64,000 bases of DNA. It comes from Allium sativum (Eukaryota; Streptophyta; Magnoliopsida; Asparagales; Amaryllidaceae). Below the pieces are notes generated by a model that saw nothing but the letters and a program-made list of their open reading frames with translations, made no database searches and was not told the DNA's origin. Both the position numbers and the translations under genes were made by a program. This document shows positions 37,370-51,347 of the stretch, piece by piece (positions within the stretch are counted from its first letter, which is position 1; each line of letters starts with the position of its first letter). Location of the stretch: contig CM060912.1 of assembly GCA_030737875.1 (NCBI GenBank), positions 123,788,493-123,852,492 of the forward strand, given 5' to 3'.

Positions 37370-38921
37370 ATGAAAAAATGGTGGTTAAATTCGATGTTGT
37401 TTAGGAGGAAGTTAAAACATAAGTGTGAGCTAACTAAATCAATGCCGTTTCTTCAAATGGGTATTATTCCTGGTGCTTGGCATCTCGATGGAAGTGAAGA
37501 AAAAGATACGAAAAAAAACATTTCTAGGTGGAGTGATAGTAATAGGTATAGTTTCAATGATATTGATATAAGGAATATTTGGAGTTTGATCTCTGATAAC
37601 ACTTTTTTGGTTAGGGACAACAATGGTGATAGTTATTCTGTATATTTTGACATTGAAAATCATATTTTTGAGATTTACAATAATGGTTTTTTTCTGAGCG
37701 AATTCGAAACTTTTTTTCCAGTTATTTGAATAGTAGGTCTAAGAGTAACAATCACGACTATTATTATTACATGTATGATACTAAATCTGGGTGGAGTAAT
37801 CACAATAATAGTTGTATTGATAGTTATCTTCGTTTTGAAATCAGTATTCATAGTTACATTTTAGGTGATACCGAAAATTACATTAACAGTTACATTTCTA
37901 GTTTCATTTGTAGTGAAGGCGTAAGCAATAGTGAAAATAGAAATTCTAGTATACGAACGGATGGTAACAGCCGCGATTTCAATATAAGAGGAAGATCTAA
38001 TGATTTTGATATAAATAAAAAATACAAAAATTTATGGGTTCAGTGCGAAAATTGTTATGGATTAAATTATAAAAAAAAATTAGATCAAAAATGAATATTT
38101 GTGAGCAGTGTGGATATCATTTGAAAATGAGCAGTTCAGATAGAATCGAACTTTTGATTGACCGGGGCACTTGGGATCCTATGGACGAAGATATGGTCTC
38201 CATGGACCTCATTGAATTTCATTCAGAGGAGGAACCTTATAAAGATCGGATTGATTCTTATCAACAAAGAACAGGTTTAACTGAAGCTGTTCAAACAGGC
38301 ATAGGTCAATTAAATGGTATTCCCATAGCAATTGGGGTTATGGATTTTCAATTTTTGGGGGGTAGTATGGGATCTGTAGTAGGCGAGAAAATCACTCGTT
38401 TGATCGAATATGCTACTAATCGATCTCTACCTGTTATTATTGTGTGTGCTTCCGGAGGAGCACGTATGCAAGAAGGAAGTTTGAGCTTGATGCAAATGGC
38501 TAAAATATCTTTTGCTTCATATAATTATCAATCAAATAAAAAGTTATTCTATGTATCAATCCTTACATCCCCTACAACTGGTGGAGTAACGGCCAGTTTT
38601 GGTATGTTGGGAGATGTCATTATTGCTGAACCTAACGCGTACATTGCTTTCGCATGTAAAAGAGTAATTGAACAAACATTGAATAAAACAGTACCCGACG
38701 GTTCACAAGCTGCTGAGTATTTATTCCATAAGGGCTTATTCGACCCAATCATACCGCGTAATCTTTTAAAAGGCGTTCTGAGTGAGTTATTTCAGTTACA
38801 CGGTTTTTTTCCTTTGAAAAATAGATATATATATAATATAGAAATATTAAAATCTAGAAAAAATAGAAGTGATTTCTATGCCTTGCCTACCAAGAACTTC
38901 CATTTTTTATTAGAAATCTAA
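37370..38921 (+). pseudogene. accD: Acetyl-CoA carboxylase carboxyltransferase beta subunit, frameshifted copy
   Basis: AccD is a plastid subunit of the heteromeric acetyl-CoA carboxylase that makes malonyl-CoA. It starts [16 protein letters not shown] shift in the T7 run at 37711-37717 and another in the A9 run at 38071-38079 split it into three frames (37370-37729, 37726-38094, 38091-38921). The zinc-finger Cys pairs CENC and CEQC lie on either side of the second break. The carboxyltransferase core is readable ([34 protein letters not shown]), with FACKRV in place of the usual FAGKRV. Total length is typical of dicot accD. Confidence 0.93.
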
Positions 38922-39259
38922 TCCCTTTTTGTTGGGTTGAATTATTTTAGTTAGAGTCGCAAACTTATAATAAACTCTTTATCTTTAATAAAAAAAACTC
39001 TTTATTTTATTAGTAAGATAGAAAGAGTATTAAGGACGGGAGAATTCATAAATTTTCTAAAACTTAAAATGGGTTTTCATACATATTCGTGTAGAAAGAT
39101 GAATAGGTACACTAAATTTTCATTTAGTTCTCATTCCTTGCACTTATCAAGTACTTAATATTATTTATCTTAATATATAATAATTATAATATAATATATA
39201 TACTTATGATGTCTTTATATTTATAATAGATACAAATATTAAATTGAGGTACCCATTCT

Positions 39260-39370
39260 ATGACAGATCTTTACTTACCTTCTTTTTTTGTCCCTTTAGT
39301 AGGCCTAGTATTTCCGGCGATTGCAATGGCTTCTTTATTTCTTCATGTACAAAAAAATAAGATTGTCTAG
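39260..39370 (+). CDS. psaI: Photosystem I subunit VIII, nuclear copy
   Basis: PsaI is a single-helix membrane protein of photosystem I. The 36-residue frame starts [20 protein letters not shown] and ends VQKNKIV, the usual length and end. It is intact, placed between accD and ycf4 as in plastomes. It is too short for its openness to imply function. Confidence 0.88.
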   Translation: MTDLYLPSFFVPLVGLVFPAIAMASLFLHVQKNKIV

Positions 39371-39672
39371 ACCTGATGGGGCCAACCAGATATTTTTTTT
39401 GGTATAGATATTTGTTTAGTGTAATGCGGTATGATATGTGCCCTTTTTTTGAATACAAATGAAAGAACTGTTATGCATGCGAATACATGATATCCGTATA
39501 AATCCATGTATATACGGGCGGTCGACAAATATTTTTATAATAGAAAGTCAATGTATCTAACCAATTACTCCTAAGGGTTCATATCAGAATAGTTTTAGTT
39601 GATGAAAGTTACTTTGGCATCAAGATTTTTTTTTTCTGAATTCCAATCGAATGCAATCGGATCTAGTATAGT

Positions 39673-40227
39673 ATGAACTGGCGATCAGAACATATATGGA
39701 TAGAACTTATAACAGGGTCTCGAAAAGCAAGTAATTTTTTCTGGGCTTTATTCTTTTTTTAGGTTCACTAGGATTCTTAGTGGTTGGAATTTCTAGTTAT
39801 CTTGGTAGGAGTCTGATACCTGGATTTCCTTCTCAACAAATTATTTTTTTTTCCACAAGGGATCGTGATGTGGTTCTATGGAATCGCGGGTTTATTCATT
39901 AGTTCCTATTTGTGGTGCACAATATTGTGGAATGTAGGTAGTGGTTATGATCGATTCGATAGAAAAGAGGGAATAATGTGTATTTTTCGTTGGGGATTCC
40001 CCGGAATAAATCGTCGCATTTTCCTTCGCTTCTTTATGAAAGATATCCAATCAATCAGAATGGAGGTTAAAGAGGGTCTTTTTCCTCGTCGTATTCTTTA
40101 TATGAAAATCAGAGGCCAAGGAACCATCCCCTTGACTCGTACTGATGAGAATTTGACTCCACGAGAAATTGAACAAAAAGCTGCCGAATTGGCCTATTTC
40201 CTGCGTGTACCAATTGAAGTTTTTTGA
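39673..40227 (+). pseudogene. ycf4: Photosystem I assembly protein Ycf4, double-frameshift copy
   Basis: Ycf4 helps assemble photosystem I. It starts [18 protein letters not shown] and ends FLRVPIEVF. One base is missing near 39747-39760 (frame then runs into TAG) and one extra T is present in the T9 run at 39844-39852, so the total is exactly 555 bp, the normal length, but about 100 bases are out of frame with stops. The 3' two thirds are open from 39865. Confidence 0.9.
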
Positions 40228-40557
40228 ATTTTTATCAAAAGGAACAAATTCGTTTGGATTTATCCAATTGAGATATTCGGAAATCCCATTTACTTAGAAT
40301 TTACTTATTCTATTATAAATTTACTTATTCTATTATAAATTTACTTATTCTATTATAATATATATATTTCATTTGAAACGGGATCCTTAATTCTATTTCT
40401 ATATTCTTTTTTCTAGATCTAAGGACTACATTTTTACAAAAAATTGGGAATAGATCCATAGGTTCGATACCTTGTTATAGAACTCGTGCTTTAGAGAAGT
40501 ATAAGATCAGATAAAGTTGACAAATGAAGCAGTTCATTAACAATTCACAGAAAAAAA

Positions 40558-41247
40558 ATGAAAAAAAAGAAAGCATTGGCTTCCCTCGCGTATCTTGCAT
40601 CTATAATATTTTTGCCCCGGTGGATCTCTCTCTCATTTCAAAAAAGTCTGGAACCTTGGATTATTCATTGGTGGAATACTAGGCAATCCGAAATTTTTTT
40701 GAATGATATTCAAGAGAAAAATGTTTTAGAAAAATTCCTAGAATTAAAGGAACTATTCTTGTTGGATGAAATGATAAAAGACTACCCAGAGACACATATA
40801 AAAAAGCTTCGTATAGGAATACACAAAGAAACGATACAATTGGTCAAAACACATAATGAATATCATCTCCATATCATTTTACATTTGTCGACAAATATAA
40901 TCTGTTTTACTATTCTAAGTGGTTATTTTATTCTGGGTAATGAAGAACTTGTTATTCTGAATTCTTGGATTCAGGAATTCTTCTATAACTTAAGTGACAC
41001 AATAAAAGCTTTTTCTATTCTTTTAGTTACTGATTTATGGATTGGATTTCACTCAACCCATGGTTGGGAACTGATGATTGATTCGATCTACAATGATTTT
41101 GGATTGGCTCATAATGAGCAAATTATATCTGGTCTTGTTTCCACTTTTCCAGTTATTCTAGATACAATTGTGAAATATTGGATCTTCCGTTTTTTAAATC
41201 GCGTATCTCCTTCGCTTGTAGTCATTTATCATTCAATGAATGAATGA
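40558..41247 (+). CDS. cemA: Chloroplast envelope membrane protein, nuclear copy
   Basis: CemA is an inner-envelope protein linked to proton exchange and CO2 uptake. The frame is intact, 229 residues, starting [20 protein letters not shown]. It keeps [13 protein letters not shown] [19 protein letters not shown] and the C-terminal [16 protein letters not shown], with several hydrophobic segments. Position between ycf4 and petA is standard. As a NUPT gene it is presumably silent. Confidence 0.9.
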   Translation: MKKKKALASLAYLASIIFLPRWISLSFQKSLEPWIIHWWNTRQSEIFLNDIQEKNVLEKFLELKELFLLDEMIKDYPETHIKKLRIGIHKETIQLVKTHNEYHLHIILHLSTNIICFTILSGYFILGNEELVILNSWIQEFFYNLSDTIKAFSILLVTDLWIGFHSTHGWELMIDSIYNDFGLAHNEQIISGLVSTFPVILDTIVKYWIFRFLNRVSPSLVVIYHSMNE

Positions 41248-41398
41248 TAAACTTATTTGATATCATTCTTTATACTTTTCAAGGCCTTCGTCCTGTTTTC
41301 GCCAAATTTTTTCAGTACAATGGCAGACTCGTGGATAGGGAACTATACTAGCTACCTATCTAATTTATTGTAGAAATTCCGGGATCAATGATTGGATC

Positions 41399-42363
41399 AT
41401 GCAAAATAGAAATACTTTTTCTTGGGTAAAGGAACAAATGACTCAATTTATTTCTGTATCGATCATGATATATGTAATAACTCGAGCATCTATTTCAAAT
41501 GCGTATCCCATTTTTGCGCAGAAAAGTTATGAAAATCCACGAGAAGCAACCGGGCGAATTGTATGCGCCAATTGCCATTTAGCTAATAAGCCTGTGGATA
41601 TTGAAGTTCCGCGAGCTGTACTTCCTGATACTGTATTTGAAGCAGTTGTTCGAATTCCTTATGATATGCAAGTGAAACAAGTCCTTGCTAATGGTAAAAA
41701 AGGGGCTTTGAACGTGGGGGCTGTTCTTATTTTACCCGAGGGATTCGAATTAGCCCCCACCGATCGTATTTCTCCCGAGGTGAAAGAAAAGATAGGAAAT
41801 CTGTCTTTTCTGAGTTATCGTCCTAATAAAAGAAATATTCTTGTGATAGGTCCTGTTCCAGGTCAAAAATATAGTGAAATCGTCTTTCCCATTCTTTCCC
41901 CCGACCCTGCTACAAAGAAAGACGTTAACTTCTTAAAATATCCTATATATGTAGGTAGGAACAGGGGAAGGGGTCAGATTTATCCTGATGGGAGCAAGAG
42001 TAACAATACAGTCTATAATGCTACATCCGCGGGTATAGTAAGCAAAATAATACGTAAAGAAAAGGGAGGGGGTATGAAATAACCATAGTTGATGCATCGG
42101 ATGGTCACCAAACGGTTGATATTATACCTCCAGGGCCAGAACTTCTTGTTTCAGAGGGTGAATCTATCAAGCTTGATCAACCATTAACAAGCAATCCTAA
42201 TGTAGGGGGGTTTGGTCAGGGAGATGCAGAAATAGTGCTTCAAGATCCATTACGCGTCCAAGGCCTTTTGTTCTTCTTGGCATCTGTTATTTTGGCACAA
42301 ATTTTTTTGGTTCTTAAAACGAAACAGTTTGAAAAGGTTCAATTATATGAAATGAATTTCTAG
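41399..42363 (+). pseudogene. petA: Cytochrome f, frameshifted copy
   Basis: PetA is the haem-bearing cytochrome f of the b6f complex. The N-terminal signal ends before YPIFAQ, whose Tyr is the axial ligand, and the haem-binding CANCH follows. The frame is open to KEKGGGMK at 42082, where a G5 run (42068-42072) adds two bases relative to the plastid KEKGGYEIT. The remaining C-terminus, including [13 protein letters not shown] and the membrane anchor, is in another frame to 42363. Confidence 0.93.
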
Positions 42364-43519
42364 ATCCAGAAATTCCTTACCATCAAGTTGATAAAAAGCG
42401 CCGAATTCTTGTTGATCAAAAAAATGAAATATGTATTTCTGTAAACTTCCTTAAGCCTACTTTGCTTTGTTTTTTGTTTATAGTATTTTTGCGAGATCTA
42501 TGGAATTCATTTCTTGTATTCCATTTTTAGTACTAGGCACTACCCAATAGGTATACAAAAACAAAGGAAGAAGATACAAGACAAGGACTGGATAAATGAA
42601 ATGAAAGGAACAGGTACCTCTAGGAAGGATTATAAGTCTTCCTAATCTTCTATTCGACACAAGAAAAGGTAGAACTCCTTTTTCTTGTGTCGTCTTGTAT
42701 CGAAATAATAATGCTTTTTCTCTTGTTCCCCAAAGATTTATATTTCTTCTTTTCCGGATATATTGGAAATCTTTTGTTTAGATTCATACGTTTAGATTCA
42801 TACATTCATTATTTTAAATAAATAAAAACATAATAAATAAGAAGTAGTAGACAAATAAAAAGTTTTAGAGTGAGTAAATGGAGCTTCTTCTTCTATTATT
42901 CAATTAACTTCCACTTTTTATTTCTATTATTTATTTTTCAATATTACTAAAAATTAAATTGTTTGGTTGAAAAGCGGCGCGAATTAGAATCTATTTTTAC
43001 GCATACCGAAATGCTTATTTTTTATTTTATCTTTTTTTTTCTATTTTATATACAATAAGTTTTTATTTGTTTCCTATAAGAAATGTAAAAATGATTTGCA
43101 GAATATCTCATCCGTTTAAATTATCCATATGATATTGGATTACCCCCAAAATGGATTGATTCCTTCTTTCTTGTTGCTTCGTAAGATAAGAGTTAATGAG
43201 CGCCAGAGCCTCTATTATATATAAATCAATCACTAGAAAAAGCTTCTATTCCATTGTGCAAAAACATCATAAGAAACAAAAGAATAGAGTGGTTTGAAAG
43301 ATCAGAGAAACGGATCTATTTTAGCATTTATACCAATAGAAAATCTTGATTATGTTGATTGGACAATTTTCCAATTTGTATGTTATGGAATAGACCAAAG
43401 TCTCCTGACGCTCTAAGAGTAAGAAAAGAGTAAGAACGCAGTGGTACCTTGCCAAAAAAGGGGGTAAGGTACCGCCGAGTTCTTACTTTTTCATGTCTAC
43501 AATTCGGTTCATTTGATTA

Positions 43520-43641
43520 CTACAGAGATGAACCCAACCCAGAATATGAACCGTAAAAAAAACACCTACTAAACCAATCACAAGAATACCAGCTATAGTA
43601 CCTATTAGCCAAAGAGGAATCCTTCCAGTAGTATCGGCCAT
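43520..43641 (-). pseudogene. psbJ: Photosystem II protein J, frameshifted copy
   Basis: It begins [15 protein letters not shown]. An A8 run (43555-43562, plus strand) is one base short, so the end [11 protein letters not shown] is out of frame; length is 122 instead of 123 bp. It is the last gene of the plastid psbE-F-L-J operon. Confidence 0.9.
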
Positions 43642-43766
43642 TTCCTCCACTTTCCTCCATATTTCATCAAGTAGTCATACTTTAGACAAAAACAGTGATG
43701 GATAATTATGAAGATGATATCCTTCCGAATGGGATAAGAGAATTCCTACTACTCTCTTTCTTTCTC

Positions 43767-44023
<257 letters not shown>

Positions 44024-44040
44024 TGGTGGCCTCCTAACTC

Positions 44041-44352
<312 letters not shown>

Positions 44353-45129
44353 TCAGCAAATGGAAAATAAACCACTGATATGGCATCTTTTTTGTGAGAT
44401 CGTCAATTTTGTACCAAAGGTGTATTTCGAGTATACCGAATCAGTATAGCTATCCTTCCGCTGGCGCAGCAACGCAGTCTCGATCAATATGGAAATGAAA
44501 TACTATATAATTTCTTTCTTCTTTTTTGTTCTTTGTTTATGCATAATTTTATGTTATTCAGTAGATCAATAAAAAATTTAGAAAGTTCTTTATAATTATT
44601 TATAATTATAATATAAGGTTTTCATTTTCAAATACTTTCATTTATTTTAAGTAATTGATTGGTCGTAGAAAAAATATACTATAATAGATAATAGATATAA
44701 TAATAGATATAGTAGTATACTATTTGATCTAAAAAGAGAATATAGTTGGAATAATCAATAGTCGCAATGCAATCATTGTTACATTAAGATCTAAAACAAA
44801 GATTCTTTCTTGACTGAACTACAAAATGGAACTCCTTGATATGGAAAAACAGGATATAGAATAAAACCTAAAATAAAAGGATAAGGGAAGTTGCTCTTCT
44901 TCGAATCGAGTTGTCCCCGAAATAAAAAATTAAAATAAAGGTTTTTTTCTACCTTTCTAATTCTTTTTTTTACTATCTATAAAGACTAATGAATTAAGTA
45001 AGAACTTTCAATTAGAATTATTTATTTTTCAATTGATTTTTTCTTACTTTCATATCTGAAAAAATGGAAACTTAGGTAAGTGTTTTATCAACGTATGTAG
45101 CAAAAGAAGTTATCTAATTTAGCTCTTTC

Positions 45130-45224
45130 ATGCCTACTATAACTAGTTATTTCGGTTTTTATTGGCTGCTTCAACTATAACTCTAGCTCTATTGATTGGA
45201 TTGAACAAGATACGACTTATTTGA
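45130..45224 (+). pseudogene. petL: Cytochrome b6f subunit VI, frameshifted copy
   Basis: It starts MPTITSYFGF; one base is missing near 45155-45162, so the rest (ASTITLALL-like, ending LNKIRLI) is out of frame. Length is 95 bp instead of 96. Confidence 0.85.
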
Positions 45225-45325
45225 AATGAATTAAATGAACAAATTAATAAAAATAAATATTTCTCCTTCAGGTATTCTACGGTAACTTCCCATGTCAATT
45301 GTTAATTCTTGGTCTATATTGGTAA

Positions 45326-45694
<369 letters not shown>

Positions 45695-46630
45695 TAGACC
45701 TATAATCGAGGCGCCTCGCATTCCAACAACCACATAGGTGAAAAATAGATATAAATGTTAGGGCTGGTAAGTCGCTGACACCACCATAGCTAGAAAGAAA
45801 CGTCATGCACTCCTTGGGTCCTTATCCCGTTTTTGACTCATACCGAGGTGTGAGGCTCGCGAATCCACGCTATACACAAAGCCAGGCCACGTAGAACGTG
45901 CTTTGATCATCATCCACAAGACTTTGCTTTGCAACAGAAGCCTTGATCACAGCATCTTGGCATGCCACATAGGCAATCCACTCCATACGATTGATTTCTA
46001 TCGATATATAACCTCTGAGCTCGTACGTCTCAAAGAAGGGCGTTAAGCAAAAGAATAAATTCTCCGCCGCCAAACAGATATATATTTAACAGAGATCAAT
46101 CAGTATAGAACAAAATCCAATGTCAGACACACAGTCCATTTACAAGTCCGTTCTGGGTCTGAACGAAACCGGAGGCGTCAATTCCTCGTATATCCGTACA
46201 ATCAACACATACGTTCAGATGGCTACTACTTCCGTTTCTTCACGGTAGCTACTCCGGTCAGGAACCTCAGCAGCGCCCATCCAACCGATACGAAGATCGT
46301 CGGTCTTGAATCGTCTTTACATTTTCCAATTTGAATCGCTCGATAAATTATTTGAAATGAGGGTTAGCTCGGCCTTTTCAAATAATTCACGTAATTAGAA
46401 TTTAAATTGATTCTTTCCATGGTTATATTATTCGACATCCATCTTTCAGTTCTTTAGTGTTATTTTCGTGTCAAGCACATACAACCATCAAATATCAAAC
46501 AATTCAAGCCCAATTGGTTTATTTGCAATCTATGTTGCTTATAATATTTTATAACGATTTTTCGTCATTTTTATTTATTTAAAAATGGCCATATTTAATT
46601 AAACGACGTTTCAGGTCGTGCCGTGGCACT

Positions 46631-47105
46631 GGCGCTGTTTTCCCCCTAATTTGTTTTACACATATCGGGAAATCTAACCGTTGGATTTCTACAAAGTCTA
46701 TATCAGTGGGAAGATATTCCCAAAGCGAACCCAACGGTTCCAGTTTTGTGAGAATCCGACGGTCGGATCTTCCACACTAGTCGTTTGAAGTTACGGTTTC
46801 AAAATTCTAACTGCAGCGTCGTTATTCGATTTAATTTAATTATATTTATATTTATATATAAATATAAACGATTCTGGCGCTGTTTTTCTTCAGATTTGAA
46901 TTAAACATTCCGAGCAATCCAACCGTTGGATTTTTACAAGGTTGGTGCCGTTGGGAAGATATTTCCAAGGCGAACCCAGCGGTTGTGGTTTCGGGAAAAT
47001 CCGATGGTCGGATTTCTCGTACTAATCGTTTCAAATTACGATTCCGAAACACGAACTGCACAGCTTCGATTCCTTTTAATTATATTTATATATATAAATA
47101 TAGTT
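46631..47105. repeat. Tandem duplication, about 245 bp unit, two copies
   Basis: Both units start GGCGCTGTTTT (46631 and 46876), contain CAACCGTTGGATTT-like and GGGAAGATAT blocks and AACCCA(A/G)CGGTT, and end in an AT-rich TATATTTATAT run. They are clearly diverged, so the duplication is old. Confidence 0.85.
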
Positions 47106-48049
47106 CATTCTATAATTCCAACTATAGTTCATTCTATATTTTCAACTTCGTTTTCACTTCAAATATTTCACTAACGCCTTAATATTTCGAAAAATTTCGC
47201 CATAACCTCCTTTGTACGGGGAGGGGTTTGGAAATTTATTGGGCCGTGTTAGGTACCCAATAAATCCTAAAAAGCATCCACATATTTATAGTGATATATT
47301 CTGGTGTTTACGGGGGAGCATGTATAGATAATCACTCCAGAGAATAAATTCTCGTCACCCCGTTTCCGTGTGGGAATAAATAGTCCATGTGCCGTATCTA
47401 ATAACTAGAGAGACGTGATTATCGTCAACTCCAGACCCGTGTGGGGTTTTTATTAATCTGGCAATTTATCGTTATATTTTATATAGTCCATATCAGTCAT
47501 CAGTTCAACCTGTAATATAAAATCATCGCCATACAAGCCTCTCGCTCATATGGTAAATCTTCCACCTCGTCACACAAGCTCCAATTGCTTATGTGGAATA
47601 AGATGAAGTATGCCTATCGTCAAGAAGTATGCCTTGTAGTGTAGTTCAAAATTAATTGTTACTATCCTATGGCGATGTTTATTATTTCACACAGAATAAC
47701 CAGCACTCCGCATCCAATGGCATTCACAGGAGTTGATATAAAAATAAAATTGCGCAGCCAACTCATCAAGGTTTACCTATTTGTCGGGCACACAAATAAT
47801 TTCTTTACTCTACAGCTAATCCATTTTTCCTGTTCAACACATGTATATATATGCAGAACAAAGCTAATAATAATATTTCTAGCAAACTATTATTTATTTC
47901 AACACATGTGTATTTTTATCAAAGCGTATACATGATAAAAGAAATATTTTTGTCATCAAAAATATTTATCCAACACGTGAATGTTTTTAACACTTCATAT
48001 TCACAATAAAAATGTAGTTTTTATTGTCGATTCATTTTATTTTAACATA

Positions 48050-48780
48050 TGATAACATTCAACACATGAATTTCAACCCGACGAACGAATTTCAATTCAA
48101 CTAATGAATATTCTATATAGTTTGTATATATATATAAATGTGATTTTTATCGCTAAAGTTATTTGTTTAAATTCAAATAATATTCAACACATGAATTTTG
48201 ATTCAACGAATGAATTTCAACTCAACACATGAATATTCGCTATAGATTGAATATATATAAAAATGTGATTTTTATCGCTAAAGCTATTTGTTTAAATTCA
48301 AATAATATTCAACACATGAATTTCAACTCAACGAATGAATTGCAACTCAACACATGAATATTCGCTATAGTTTGTATATATATAAAAATGTGATTTTTAT
48401 CGCTAAAGCTATTTGTTTAAATTCAAATAATATTCAACACATGAATTTCAACTCAATGAATGAATTGCAACTCAACACATGAATATTCGCTATAGTTTGT
48501 ATATATATATATATATAAAAATGTGATTTTTATCGCTAAAGCTATTTGTTTAAATTCAAATAATATTCGACACATGAATTTCAACTCAACGAATGAAGTG
48601 CAACTCAACACATGAATATTCGCTATAGTTTGTATATATATAAAAGTGTGATTTTTATCGCTAAAGCTATTTGTTTAAATTCAAATAATATTCGACACAT
48701 GAATTTCAACTCAACGAATGAATTTCAACTCAACACATGAATTTCAACTCAACATATGAATATTGGTTTCAATATATGTA
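48050..48780. repeat. 125 bp tandem array in LTR C, about 5 units
   Basis: GTGATTTTTATCGCTAAAG occurs at 48140, 48265, 48390, 48523 and 48648, a 125 bp period; one unit is 133 bp because of a longer TA run. Within each unit, CAACACATGAATTTCAACTC-type blocks repeat two or three times, so it is a repeat within a repeat. Confidence 0.93.
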
Positions 48781-49589
48781 ATTTATTTCAACGAATGAAA
48801 ATTATTCTAACACATGTATATTTCAGAAAATTTCGGCAGCATAACGGTAGGGTAGTTAAAACCGGGACCGTCCCTAGTACGACACCTCGCTCTACCTTAA
48901 AACCTCGCGGTTTTTGACAATGGGGATTATGCATCTAGTTCGCACGCAGGCGGCATGTTTTATTTTCAATTCCACAATCCTATTCTAATTTGTTTCAACC
49001 ACAAGAGGGTATTTTTCAACCACAAAGGTATTTTTCAACCACAATATCAACCACAAACAATTATTTCCAACCGTTCGTCATACCATATAATATCACGTCA
49101 ATCACAAGCAATAAATATCGTCCATGGTCTGTGGACGAGGGGAGTATATATATATATATTATATTTCTATAATTCACTTGCATTTCATCGCAATTCAAAG
49201 CATATATGTTTCATTCAACGCTTGTATAATTTATACATCACTAACATAACTTATACAACACATGTACATGAGGTATACAATGCGTATATAATTTACACTT
49301 CGCTTATATAATTTATACAATGCGATTCCATTCACACAATTTAGTTTAGATTCCTCACATTGGTTTTTTGCAGTGCTAAAAATCCTAGGAAGATCAGAAA
49401 AATCCGCGGCTTCTTCTAGATGGTAGAGAGCCTCCTTGCGGTCACGGTGTCTCCTGTTTCATCGAATTTCGTTAACGAACGAAAAAGATATTATTTTTCA
49501 AAGTTTTGCAACGCTTTATAGTGTTATTTTCATTTCAGAATAATAAAGGTCGTACCTTTATTTTTGATTCAGAACTAGGGTTGCAAAAT

Positions 49590-49910
49590 TCGTGAAATCT
49601 GTCGATCGTTGCTTCGATCAGGTAGTGCCACGCCCTCGGGCTTGGAGAGACGCGCCTGCGCCTAGGAGTAGGGTCAGCTCGGTGGTTGGAGGAAGGCTGG
49701 GCGGCATCGGAAAGGCGTCGACTTCCTGGGGGTGGTTCAGGCGATACAGGCGATGGTGGAGGGCGGCGTTTGGTCGGATGTGAAGAGGGGACGAAGGGCC
49801 GTCGAACTGTGGTGGTGGCGCGGGCTAACTACGTCGGATGTGGTCGGAAAATGGAAGAGAAGGACGGAGCAACGTGGGACGTCGATATCGCCTAGCGGCT
49901 AGGGTTTCTC
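49590..49910. other. GC-rich stretch in LTR C
   Basis: A GC-rich segment in AT-rich surroundings, open in two plus-strand frames (49592-49783, 49686-49895) with Arg/Gly-rich translations and no recognisable family. It ends in CTAGGGTTTCTC. Open frames are expected by chance at this composition; I do not call a gene. Confidence 0.4.
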
Positions 49911-50745
49911 ACGATTTTTTTTAAAGAAAAAATCCTATTGGTCGAGACTTTATTGGAGATTTTAAATAGTGTTTTTACAAACGAACTCGAAATCAAACCC
50001 AACGATCGTCGCCCCTAGCTAAATACCCCCATTCCGGACACAATGGGATATGTTTCGTTGGCCAATTCGACTGTTACAGTCAGTTATTTTCAAATTAAAA
50101 TATAAAACATTCAATATTTAATTTGAACGTATATTTCAATTTGTCAGGGCCACAAACTGAATCGAAAAATTCCAGAAAAATAAATCTAGCTTTGTTTTGA
50201 CAATACGGTCCTAACAAAACCTGTTTCGTCGAATTCTGAGCTCGTTTGAAAAACGACCATTTTTAGGTCGACCCATTTTAACAGAAATTGATCAATCACA
50301 TTTTCTTTTGCTCCGCTCACATACTAGCTTCAAAAATTATGAAATTTGAAACCTAGCAATAGTTTGACATCCCAGACCCAACAAAAGTGGTTTCGTCGAA
50401 TTCCGAGGTCGTATGCAAAATATCAATTTTCACGGGCTATATATGCTATATAGCGACCTTTCTGAAAATTCATTTGGCCATAACTTTTGATTCCCGCTAT
50501 GAAACTTCGATTTTTCAGATTCGTTAGAAAGGTATTCATAAACAGATTTAAATATTTTCAGTTTCGCTAAAATCCGTTATATTTTCCACCCGGTACAGTC
50601 AGACAAAGTTTGTATTCAAAATTTCAAACTGCAACTATACCCAATTCTTTATTTTATTGAAATATGCTATTTCAATTACTCAAATTCTTTGGTAATAACC
50701 AAATTTAAAAATTTTAAATTGGTTCACATTTTCCGGGTTATTACA

Positions 50746-51347
50746 GGTTTCATGGTCTAACTCGATCGTCTTCTCAAGTTACGCACAAAAGCCTCTTTAT
50801 TAAATTAAATAAATTTAATTACGCACTATAGAAAATGAACGGACGTTTACGGCTGCCGTGGTCACATACGACATCGGTTTGCCACGCCATTTACCAACGT
50901 GCAATAATTTAACGTTACGGTCCCAATTAAACTGATTTCGTCGAAATCGGAGACCGTTTTGCAAAACGGCTATTTTAAAGGCCTATATTTTAATAACGAT
51001 TTTCATAGCGACTATTTTAAAATTTGATTTAGCCATAATTAACAATCTATAACACGAAATCTGGATTTTTTTTTTCATATGAAAATTATCGTCAATATGG
51101 TTCCAACGTTTCTCGTTTCATAAAAATCCGACTTATATCGAATCTTGTATATTCAGTAGAAGTTCAAAATTCAATATTACGAACTGCATCGCCATTTCGA
51201 GCTCGATTTATATTATATATAAATTATAGCATTCAAACTTCGTTTTAATGACGAATTAAATATTAAAATCCTTTACTATTCAAAATATAATATTTAAAAT
51301 AATAAATTAAATAAAATATTTGACTGCCAAAAATATGGGACGTTACA
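50746..51347 (-). mobile_element. Gypsy LTR B, segment 3 of 3, LTR start (minus strand)
   Basis: Minus-strand start TGTAACGTCCCATATTTTTG at 51347. It aligns with the start of LTR A (8513 onward): CGAGCTCGAAA, then CTGAATATACA, then a GTCGGATTTTT block, in the same order and spacing. LTR C inserted at its inner edge, with GGTTT duplicated. Confidence 0.8.

Noticed and set aside
48050..48780. CRISPR-like array
   Set aside because: Units are contiguous 125 bp repeats without unique spacers, in a plant LTR.
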